Below the pieces are notes generated by a model. The model ran no database searches, was not told where the DNA came from, and worked only from the letters and a program-made list of their open reading frames with translations. From Anas platyrhynchos (Eukaryota > Chordata > Aves > Anseriformes > Anatidae), in NCBI RefSeq assembly GCF_047663525.1, contig NC_092590.1, forward strand, positions 10,870,001 through 10,934,000: a DNA stretch of 64,000 bases. The letters run 5' to 3'. Position numbers and translations under genes: made by a program. Shown here one piece after another: positions 1-10,400 of this stretch. Position 1 is the first letter of the stretch, and each line of letters starts with the position of its first letter.

Positions 1-739
1 CTTTATGGTTGTCACTGACACACAAATGCTGGATGTCGGCCTGCCTCTAGTTTCAGACACCAAGGGAAGACGACACATCTTTAAGGCCACTATGTGCAAG
101 CATGACCTCAGCTAAAACCCAAAATGCTCAGTGGCCCACCAAGCGGTAGACATTTGGCTGGAGGACAGCATGCCCCAGTGTGCCTCGCAGTGCTTTAAAC
201 TGCCTGAGGGGCTTAGGGATGCAAAGACCAATGTCCCCAGGAGGGCGGGAGCTGACGGGAGCTGTCCTTAAGGGATGCAGTGCCCTGGCAGCCCTTGCCC
301 CCATGCAGGCATGTCTGTGGAGCTAGGCACGATTCCTGGCACTCTGAATTACTGCGGAGAGCCTGTTTTGTGCCAGACAGAGACACGTGTCTGCCAGCCG
401 TGATTTTCTGTGCTTCATCTGCCAGCAAAGTGCTCAGCTGGTAGCGTTGTGTGCCTGTGCCTTCCCCGCCGGCACACACCCTGGGTTGCATTTCTGTGCT
501 GGGATGAAATGGCTGGACATTGCTGGCTTCTGCTGCTGTGACACACGGGCTGCAGCAAGCTTTGACCAAGTCCCTGATCTAGGGGATCGGACTGGGTGTC
601 CAGGGCTTGCCAGCTTATTCCTAACTTTTAAGCATCCAGCACCCTTGTCAAAGCTGGCTTGTTCTTTGGGTGGACAGCACTCCTCCCTTCCCTCCTCCAG
701 CACACCTCGGCCTCCTCTCAGAGATAAATAGTGATGAGA
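1..739. other. Upstream intergenic sequence
   Basis: Unique-looking sequence of mixed composition before the EIF4E promoter. Short open frames on both strands show no recognisable domain, no splice context and no codon bias, so no gene is called. In human the neighbour beyond EIF4E on this side is METAP1, transcribed away from EIF4E; none of its coding sequence is visible here. Confidence 0.5.
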
Positions 740-1000
740 CCGGAGGGAACAGCCTCAAGTTGTGCTGTGGGAGGTTTGGGTTGGCAATGAGGAGACATTT
801 CTCCTCAGAAGGAGCACTCAGGCATTGGGACGGGTTGTCTGGGGAGGTGGTGGGGTCACCGTCCCTGGGGGTGTTCAAGGAGAGGTTGGATGTGGTGCTT
901 GGGGACATGGTGTTATTGGTGGTAGGTGATATTATTGGTGTTGGTGATATTATTGGTGGTAGGAGACGGTTGGAGCAGATCCCGGAGGTCTCCTCCAACA
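740..1000 (+). mobile_element. CR1-type LINE 3' fragment, plus strand
   Basis: The block reads like the 3' portion of an avian CR1 element in sense orientation: a segment about lack of treatment of an open frame, then the typical gggtgttcaaggagaggttg stretch (about 872-891), and finally a ggttgga...ggtctcctccaac ending (about 968-1000), the reverse complement of the ggttggaaggg signature seen in the minus-strand copies later in this window. It is 5'-truncated, as most CR1 copies are. Its 3' end lies only about 400 bp from the EIF4E start codon, so it borders or enters the promoter region. It is interrupted near 912-963 by a short tandem repeat. Exact borders are estimates. Confidence 0.8.
912..963. 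repeat. Short tandem repeat (18-19 bp unit, about 3 copies) inside CR1
   Basis: A unit beginning ttattggtg recurs at 913, 932 and 950 with spacing of 19 and then 18 bases. It sits inside the CR1 3' region and probably arose by local slippage after insertion. Confidence 0.75.
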
Positions 1001-1305
1001 GCAGTGACCATGCAGCGAGCCGCACCACGCTGCCGCGCATCCATGTGGGGCAGCGAAAAGCAGCACAAAACAACACACAAAACAACCGGGGCACACAGAA
1101 CAAGAGCAGCAGGCGATGCAGAGCACCGAGCTGCCCTTCCCTCAGCGATTTGAGACAGCGACCGCCTCACGGGGGGCTCCCAAATCCCTCCCCCCCCCTC
1201 AGCCCCGGGGGGCCGCCTCTCCCCACGCCTACAACTCCCATCAGCCACCGCGCCGCGCCCGGCGGCGCCATCCTCCCCTCCCATCCCCTGAACGGCCGCC
1301 GGGCC

Positions 1306-1311
1306 CACGTG
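1306..1311. promoter_or_regulatory. CACGTG E-box in EIF4E promoter
   Basis: Palindromic canonical E-box about 100 bases before the start codon. MYC/MAX or USF are the usual binders, and MYC control of EIF4E is established in mammals. Occupancy here is inferred. Confidence 0.6.
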
Positions 1312-1322
1312 ACGCCGGCCAG

Positions 1323-1327
1323 CCAAT
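1323..1327 (+). promoter_or_regulatory. CCAAT box in EIF4E promoter
   Basis: A CCAAT pentamer in an agCCAATcgc context, about 90 bases upstream of the start codon and 12 bases after the E-box. This fits NF-Y binding in a TATA-less CpG promoter. Confidence 0.55.
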
Positions 1328-1412
1328 CGCATGGCCGGATTCCCTCCTCCCCCCCCCCTCCCTCCCTTCCCTTCCCCGCCCCGCGGCGCTGGTGCGGCCG
1401 GACCGACCTAAG

Positions 1413-1430
1413 ATGGCGACCGTGGAGCCG
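1413..1430 (+). CDS. EIF4E: EIF4E coding exon 1
   Basis: Only 18 coding bases, encoding MATVEP, followed by the donor gtgagc. The start ATG lies in ctaagATGGCGac, which resembles both a YY1 site and the TISU initiator seen in genes with very short 5' UTRs. Intron 1 is phase 0. Confidence 0.95.
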
Positions 1431-4400
1431 GTGAGCGCTGCGCCGCCGCGCGCCTCCCCCCCCCCCCCCTTCATCCTCCTCCTCCTCGCCTTTCTCCTCC
1501 TTTTTCTCCTCTTTCTCCTCATCCCCTGCTTGTCCTCGCTTCGCCGCGCTGGCACCCGGGGCTGTGGGGCGCGGGCGGCGCCGGGCGGCTCACGCGGCGC
1601 GGCGGGGGTGGCCATGTTGAGGCGGGCGGGAGGGCGGGCGGCCCCTCATGGCAGCGGGACGGGGATTGGGGGGGGAGGGCTTCGAGTCGGGGTCCCCCCC
1701 CAGCTGTCTGTGGGCACCCCGGGGTGGGGGCAGCTGGGGGTGGAGGGAGGGGGGTGGGGGCTCTGCTGCTGCTGTTCATGTGTAAAAATCCACTATCTTT
1801 TGTGAGGGAGGCGGTGCTGCGCTCTGGCCGGTTGGTTCTCGTGGTTTTCTCGCCTTTAATAAATAAAAATCGCCCAGTTTTTACTTGCGAGGGAGGTGGA
1901 AGTGTCGCGGTGTTGGTAAATGGCCTGACAGTTGACCAAGGCCGCACCGCGGGGGGGTGAAGTGGCCAGCAGCGCCCTTCCCCTGCTCGCCCGCCGGGCT
2001 CCAGCGCTTGGTGGTGTGCCCAAAACGCGACCCCGGGGTCAGCGGAGCCTTTGTGCCAGCTGGGAGCTCGGCAGGTGGGAGTTTGGTGGCCCTGAGTAAT
2101 TGAAGTGGCACTAAAGGCATGGCTTTGACTCTTCTTGGCCTGGGAGCCTCTCTCCACACTATTCTCTGTTCACTATTCACTATTCTCAACTATTCATTAA
2201 TTTTTGCACAAGCCCGTGATCATATATCAAATCAGGCCCGGCGCCTTATCTAGCCCCAAATAACTAATTTTACCAAACCGTTTCCCAACAAGTTTGCTTC
2301 CCCAGATCCACTTTATTGTGTGGTAGTTGCTGTGCTGCCCCAGTAAAGCTAGAGGATAGGGAAACACTTCGTAACACCTCTGAATATTCTGCTTTGTTCA
2401 AAATATACTCGACTTAAATAAATATCAGCCGTACTTGTTTATTTTCAAATTTACTTAAATAATTTCTGTTTATTATCCTTTCAGGTGGCTCACAAGTCTC
2501 CTACCTACGCTTCAAGTTAGACCTACATTGTAACTGAGATTATAGATGCTTGATGTTGCATAAATCCTGTGTGATTTTCAGTTGTGTGTGTGTGTGTTTA
2601 GGGATCTGATTACCCTGTGATCATAGGGAGCGTTCTTGCAGACCTTCAAAATCTGGACCTAGGTTTGTAGAGAAGTCTTTTTTAGCAAACGTGATAGAAG
2701 TCATTGCAAGAAGTATTCCGTGCAACTGCAAGGTAACCTCGATTCTCTAATTAAGTTAAAGGGGAAAATAGGCTAGGGAGTGAAAGAAAAGGGCAGTATC
2801 AGCTGTCCCTCTTAGCCCTGTGTGATGCTTCCCTAGTGTGAGATGTGTCTCTGCTAATGCAGAATACTCATTAATGCATTTCTTTTTAAATGCAGGGTCC
2901 TGCTCAAATCAGCGATGTGTATAGAACTCGCGTGTTCTCAAATGTAGCATGCATTTTATGTCCGGTTAAGAGGCTGGAAAAAACTATTGAAACTATTTAG
3001 GAATATTGAGAATCGAGGTTAGGGTACTGTAAAGACTTCCGTGGAAGTTGGGAAGAACAGGAAGGTTGTTCTAGGTAAATATAAGCCCACTGCACAGGGT
3101 GCAAGGAAAGGAAGACTTGAACCTCTGCAAAACTGAAAGGTTAAGGCTGTCCGCTTATCTTGTGCTATCCAGGTGGTTGCTCTTTTAAGATGATTCCAGA
3201 TTAATTTGCTAGAATATGCAGAAATGTGTCCTGTTAGTGTGCTTGCATTTGTAGCCTTTGGGGATTGAATGTGATAAGATAACAGCGTGCAGAGGTCCAC
3301 AAAGTCAACAAGAAAACCAGTAATAACGCTTTAGTAAACAGCAGTTTACCAAAGGTGACTCTAAAACGTAGCCGTGCAGGGCTAAGTTGCAAGTGGGGAT
3401 AAATTGCGTGGAAGTAACTCGGGTGGGAGCACCTGATCCCTTATCGCTCGTGCTGGAAGTGGGCATTGTGCCTGTTTGCTTTGCTCTGTGACAGTTACCT
3501 TTACACCTGGGCAAGTGCAGGTCTTACGAACTTGGTTCCCCGTTTCAAGGCTAAGGTATGCAGGTGAAACTCAAGTTACGGATAGCTTGAAAAGTGCTTG
3601 TTTGTGCAACTAACCATCAATAGGCAGGGCTCAAAGCTAGCCCGCTCTGTCTTTAAACGAAATAATATGACTTCTGAGGGGTTACAAACAGTGGCATAGA
3701 GCCTGGGCATTGTAGGAAGTTCAAAATAGCTCCTGAAATACAATTTATGCTGAAAGGTATTTATTTTGTATTAGTGACAGACAGTATGTAAAGGAAATGC
3801 AGGTCAGGTTGAACTTCAGACTTAGTCTTAAGCAGGTCTTTCTGCTGAAGTGATGTCGGTGACCTGCTGTGGCTGAAATCAGTGCAGTATTCAGGTTTAG
3901 TACAGTGAACACTTACTCCTGCATGTTTCTGAAATGCAGGATAAATGTGTCTTGGGTGCTCGCTGAGAGCTTCAGTAACAAGCTGACTTCCTAACTGTAA
4001 ATTCCCTTTCTGACTGAATGCAAAGCTTCCTATAGTACTGTAAAAGAAGGAGGGCGTTAGATGGTTTGTAACCAAGAAAAACATTTTTCTGAAAGCAGTT
4101 CAAGAACAATTGTATTTCACAGAGCATATAAAATTTCAAACTTATTTGAAACGAACACACAAAAATAGCATATGAGACTGAATCATGTTGCTTCTGCTGA
4201 GGCTGCCTGCAGGTGTGGAGGGCATGGGAAATTTCGATGACAAAATGTGACCCCTTCAGCAGCTCTGTGAAGATCAGTGTGAATTTTGAGGGGACAGAGG
4301 GAAATCAGCTGCAGGATGTTGGTAATATGCCTACAGTGTGAAAGGGAAATACAGATTTTAAAAAGAAATTAATGACTTTTTCCTCAATGAAATTAATCTT

Positions 4401-7400
4401 TTTTTTTAAAGCTATTTTTAAACTAGAAACCTCTAAGTAGCCACTCATTCCTAAAGTCCTGAAACCTAGTCTGCTTTAACTTGTTTGTGTTGTAAAGATG
4501 TTACAAGTGTGGTCTACAGATGTGGATGTGCTGTGTGCTGTAGGTGGTTTTTTAACGCCTGCAAATGACACTTTGTCATTTATTACATAGTGGATGTAAG
4601 GCAGTGAAGTTTTACCATTTTAAAAGAGTTTTTTGCTAAATGTGCAGAACAGTTGTTCAAATGAATAATCTTTTAAAGAGCACTCTGTTTTTCTCATATC
4701 CACTGCTGTTTGTCCAAGTAGCTTGTGTACATTTCATGCTTTACAGTAATCGGGCATACCCGTGATATGTCCAGGACTTTGTTTTTCTTTTTGTGCTTGA
4801 AGACTGATCTCCTCAGCAGCCATACGCTATTAAATAGCTTTAAATTAATAGCCAGGGCAGCAGCAGCATGCAGACTGGCACGCGATGTGGCAGCACAAGG
4901 GCAGCCTCTTATACAGGTAGAAAAACAGACACTGAGATGTTTTGATCCACCGTGTAACCTTTAGACTAATTCCAGACCTAAGATTGTGAGTTAAATGTTG
5001 AAAATTTGATGGATACTTTTAAGTAACCACTTTTAAGTAACTTTTATGTAACCACTGTTTCAGAAGTCAAAAGGGCTGTTATCTTTTGCTTCTTTTAAAA
5101 GCCAAGATTATATTTTCTGTAAAAACAAACGTCTCCTTCAAACTCTGGAGGAAGCGTGTGGCTCTTCCACTTCAGTCTCTTGTTCCTGTCCTCCTGTACA
5201 CGTGTTGCGTTTGTGTTCTAATTTGGTGGGATGTTGCTGTTAAAATCACGTCGTAATTTGTGTTCTAACAGCGAATGCCTTTCTAAAAATCTGTGGTGTT
5301 GTCAGTAATAGTGAATGCTGTTAGGGTGGGTGCTCCCTATTAGGCCTTGGTTACGTCATGCCTAGAATGTATTTGTCCTGGTGTCTGGAAAGCTATTTAT
5401 CAGTGCTTAATTGGTAGTAGGTGGCTGTTGGTACCTTTCTTCCATCTAGTAATACGCATGCCACACAGGAATGAATACACAGAGGTAAAAATCCTAAGAG
5501 TTGGGCATCAGTCCTTCAGTTCCAGTTGCTCGTAAGAATACTGAGTTTATTTTGTGTTTTCTTACGACGCATACTTAGTTGTAGGTGGGCCTAAATCCTT
5601 TTTTTGTCCAGAATATTTGAGATAAATAGATCTCAGTTTTTGGACTTGGTGGATTGTTATCCTAAGCGCAGTAGAGTAGCAGCTATCTGTAGTAAGCGCC
5701 AGGAGATAACTGACAGGCTTTTGCCCTAGACTGGAGCATGCATTTATCTTGTTCTGCTGGGAACCCTAAACAAGGAGGTGGATGTAACTGAGCTTGGTTT
5801 AATGCAAGGAAACTTCACAGGCTTCTTCCACAAGCTGAATCCTCTTAACTTTCAGCAGGAATGCCCAGCAGTGCGAGGTGGCATCCTGCTGGGACACAAA
5901 CATCTCTTCTAACTGGACTTCCTGACCAACTCCTGTAGGTCATTACAGGAGCAGAATGAGGTCTGGGCAGCACCTGGAAACACTGGGTGAGACCTGGCAG
6001 AGCTGGTCGATTCTCTTAAATAGCCCAACCTGATTAAGCAGCGTTTACTGTAAGTCGCCCTCCCTTCCTGTCCCCGTGGCACGCACGCCTTCCTCGGATA
6101 TGTCGGTCATTACGTGCCGCGGAGAAGGGCTGAGTAACGCCAATTAAAGCCACAAGTGTCAAGGCAAGTAACGTGCAGATGCGCACAGTCAGTAAATGCT
6201 GAGTAGGCGAATGTTTCACAGACTTCTGCAGGCTCATTCCTACATCAAAAAGCATGTGGGTAGTGAATAAATGTCACTCGTAATTACGTGCTGTGGTGTG
6301 CGTGAGGAGCAGGGTTGGCCCCGTGAAGCTTTCCAGTTGGGCTGGTAATGCTACCTGGTTTATTACGTCTGCTTTAAAAGCAGCAAACCCGGTGACAGCT
6401 TAGCTTAATGGCAGACGCAAAGTCAATTTTAGGCTAAAGGATGCGTTGGGTATGAGCAAGAGCTAAATATTACGAATAAATTTTAATCTGGAAGTCCAGA
6501 AACTGCTGGTGGAGATGGTCTGGCTTTAAGTTAGTAGTGTAGCAGCTGCAGGATTTCAAGGTGTGTGTTGTTAAAAATGTATGTGGCATAACTTTAAGTG
6601 ATGCTGTATCCACAAAATCACTGGAAACATGTGTTAGGTGCTTGCTTGGGGCTTGCTGTTGAATTTCAGTGCCTGGAAAGAGGTTGGGCGCAAGGAAGGG
6701 ACTTTGCCAGTTGGTGAAGTTGCACCGCTTTGTATTTGATTAATGGGAAATGCTGTACAAATATTTCTGTCTGGTCAGAATGGTGAGATAAATGCAAGAT
6801 GAAAAGACGTGGGAGCTGGGATGGTTAAATAGCTAAAAATTGTTTTCTCTTTGACAGCACAGGGAAATAAATGGTGGCACAAATTAGCTGCTTTAAGCTC
6901 CTGCCTGGGACCAAGCAGAAAGCAGTGTTGTGGCAGAAAGCTCTGCTTGCAGCTTCCCACCTGTTCCTGAGTTGATGGTGTGTGCAGCTGTGCCTATCCT
7001 CAGCGGGCAGCCTGGTCCCGAAAAATTCCTCCTCCGGCTGGCTCCATTCTTGAGCGGAGCTGTGTAATCCTGAGCTGTGGCAGCAAGCTGTCAGGTGCTG
7101 ATTTGGGGCAAGAGCCTGAGATGTTCACCTGTGAAAGGTGGCCATCAGTACACGGGGCAGGCGCTGGGGCTTGTCAGGTTCTTGTGTTGTCTGCAGGTGC
7201 TACAACAAATCTCAAAATCAAAATTTCAAATGTGAAATTGAGCACGTGCAGGGCTAATAACATATAAATAGTGATAGTTTTTTATCGATTCTTTCAGTTA
7301 CATTGTTGTACTTCTGGAGGAGTGACCAGGGAGACATTAGGATCCACCCTTTGTATGGTGACAGCTCTTGGCTCAGCAAATGTGAATGAGATTCTCAACT

Positions 7401-10400
7401 GACAGCATTTTTGTGAAGATGCTCTGCATCTGTCAGAGTCCTTGGGATGTAAATCTTCAGTGCAATAGCACTTCTAAATCAATCCTAAATATTAGAAGTC
7501 ACACTGTGAATGAAAACAAGCATTATCACAAAATCCTGTGTTTAGTTTACTTCTAAAACACCAGTAAGATTTTTCTGATTATTTTTTTATTTACACATCT
7601 GTTTTCAATAACTTTTCTAAGTTGCAGATGGGGCAGCACTGCAATTGTAGTTACTTGTATGTCTTCACCTCTTCCAGCATAAAGAAAACTGTAACCAAAA
7701 GGGAGATACTGAAATACCTCTTAGATGTATTTGACAGCCTCTGAGCATTAACCATCCCTTGTGTGCTTAAGGGAGAAGGTGTCTATCTGATTGCATCAAA
7801 TTAAAATAAATGGGGCTAATGCTGGAAATTTTATTTAGATAAAATTTGAAGCACTTGCTGACAATATTTTTTTAAGAGCTGTTTAGTTTTTTATAACACT
7901 GAAGGAGATTTGACAGATTGCTTAACACCGTGCGTCTGTGGGTTTGTCAGTGATGGCTCTCATTAGGGGATCTTGAGGAAGCATTTCTTCTCGGGAGAGG
8001 CAGGAAACATTACTGCCTGCCCCTTGCACTCAGTGAATCAAAGCAGTATCCTAATTGTCGCTGCCCCTTGCAGGCCTTCTCGTTTCAGTCTTCTCACTGT
8101 GAGCATGGGGGTGTACGAAGGCATTCTCAAATGTGGCAGAAACTATGTTTAGCTTTTGCACTGTGATCTCCGCTAGTTAAACTAAGCGTGTTTGGGTTTT
8201 CTTTCCCGAGCCTAGCAGTGTAATTTCTCTGAAGCAAAACATGCTTGATGAATGGCACTTGGTCTGTTGATAATGGAAGGAAAATCCATGTTAAGCCAGA
8301 TCTCTAGATGTGACCTGAGGAGTTTGCCAACTGGTCCCGTGGAGGTTAAGAAGTGCTGGTTGTTATCACTGGAAACCCATTCCACTTTTCAGCAGCTTCG
8401 GTGATGATAAACTGGAAATTGCTCCCTTAATTAGATGACTAACTTAATCCGCTGATTTCCTTAATCCACTCGTGCGCTGCTTTATTCTTTTAAGACCACA
8501 AAGATTAAGTTCAGTTTTAAGTACTACTTCTGCATCGCTGCTCTAAGGGATGTCCAGAGTCTTGGGACCTGCTGTAGTTATTATGGTTTATATTTACATA
8601 TACCAACGTGCTTTTTTTCCCTGGTAGCTGTAGGAAATGAGCTTTATTCCTCATTTCTGGTCGGCACTATTCTAGTAGGGACTGCGGATTAGGGAGAGGT
8701 GGCAGTAACTGGGGGAGCATTGGCCTCACAAAAATGCTTTGTTCCTGCTCTGAAGGAACGGCATTAGAATTTCAGACCTGACACAGTGGTTTCTCGAGTG
8801 ACAAGCTTGAGGGGTTTCACATGCAGAGGGAATATATTACTTCACTTCTTTGTGTTAAAGTATATTTGACATCTCTCATACTCTCTGGAGATTTGAGAAA
8901 ATAATGCATGGAATCCGCCTCATCTGTGGTAAACCATATGTGTAATTAAATTGCAGTTTGACATTCGAGAGCTAATAGTTCAAACACGTATGTTTGGTGC
9001 CTGAAGCCTTGTTAGCAGTGATACTGAAATAAAGGTAGTTACTTACTGTTTTGTATGGTACCTGATTTCAGACCTGAAAGTTCTGGTCATGTCTCAGACT
9101 TGTAATAACATTTTTTTTCTAAATAAGCGAGGACTGCATGTCTGTTTCCAGTGATGCTTTGTCTGAACCGAAAATTCACATTTTCATTCTGAAACATGAT
9201 TGTTCTGGGAATGAATTTAGAGGCGCATATTCTATATAACGTGCCGTAATGTGTATTCCTGAAATAACTTCTCTTAATTTGAGACAGCGCTAAGTGTGGT
9301 AAGTAAACAGAGATGGAAACGGATGGTGTAGGAAGCAAGTCAATGCAGAGCAGAGTGTGAATTCGTGCAGCTAGTATTATTGGACCCGTTCAGATGGCAA
9401 AGAATAAAGGGATGCAAATTCTGCTGCTGTGGTGTGATTTGTCCCCCCCAGCCTGAGATGAATTAGAGGGAATTTTTAGCTTCAGCATCTTAAAGTTACT
9501 TGAAAGAGCTGAGGTACCTCAATAAAAATTGAGAAGGGACTTATTAATCTCCTTTCTTCAAACAGGAAACCACTCCCAACCCTCAGCCTTCAGAAGAGGA
9601 AAAAACCGAGCCAGCACCTACCCAGGAGGTTGCCAGCCCTGAACAGTATATTAAGCATCCACTACAAAACAGGTAAATAGTACAGAAGCATGACGGAAAA
9701 CTTGCCAAAGATGGAAGAATGCCTGTGGCTTTCCAAATGTCTTATTTACCTTATTCGTTTTCTAGCAGCATTTTGAGTGTGTTCTGAAGATCTTTGCAAT
9801 GAATGAGGGTGTAGAGAAAAATGTAATCTGATCCTGTTTAAATTTAGAGCTTTTAACACTTTTCAGAGTGTTGTCATGGAAGTTGAAATCTTTTCCAAGT
9901 TTTCATACTGCAGCAAGGAACTTCTGCAGACAGGTAATGAGAGAGTACAGGCATCCCATTTAGGCGGAGGCAAGCGGAGATTTTGTTGCTTTTGTCGTCT
10001 GATGTTTTAAGAAGCTGCTGCCTGAGATGAAGTTATTGCTGAGCAGAACTGAAGGTCCTTCTGTTCTGCCTCATACTTCTGGCAATTAAGGTGCAGTTGT
10101 AAAGGCTTCTCATATTTCTTCTTGGGCTTACTTCTTCGTATCTTACGACTTTTCTCTCATTTAGAACAGGAAGTTGTAGAAAGTGAGTCAGCCTAAGAGC
10201 TTATTATTAGACTTGGATCATCTGGGTGGTTGGTGTCTGCAGTTACAATGTCATTACCTGTAGGAAGCACAGCAGAAGAAACCCTGCGGAGTAGTCATGC
10301 ATGCGTTTGTGTCAAAGTCTCATTAAGAGAAAGCTGCAAGGTGCTTGAATTCTCTCCTTTAACGAGGAAGACGTGGAGCAGCAGTTGAAAGTAAAGATGC

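Larger units (their letters stand above)
1010..1412 (+). promoter_or_regulatory. EIF4E: EIF4E promoter and 5' UTR (CpG island)
   Basis: The sequence turns GC- and CpG-rich at about 1010 and stays so past exon 1 to about 1760. There is no TATA box. Visible elements in order are a CACGTG E-box at 1306-1311, a CCAAT box at 1323-1327, and a pyrimidine tract with a run of C at 1349-1358. In mammals the EIF4E promoter is a known MYC target through CACGTG E-boxes and has a poly(C) basal element bound by hnRNP K; these bird elements are in comparable positions, but equivalence is an inference. If the 5' UTR is as short as in human, transcription would start roughly 20-30 bases before 1413. The start context (A at -3, G at +4) is strong. 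Confidence 0.75.
1431..9565 (+). other. EIF4E: EIF4E intron 1
   Basis: An intron of about 8.1 kb from gtgagc to acag. The first 350 bases are still CpG island, with a pyrimidine tract (1449-1535) and a G-rich block (1653-1765). The rest is AT-rich unique sequence, with a short imperfect repeat of acttttaagtaac at about 5016-5058. No further exon or interspersed repeat was recognised. Confidence 0.85.

Noticed and set aside
670-1805. Open frames of 229 and 254 codons running through the EIF4E promoter and exon 1
   Set aside because: They arise from stop-poor CpG-island sequence. The first crosses a CR1 fragment and neither keeps the EIF4E frame or any known domain.
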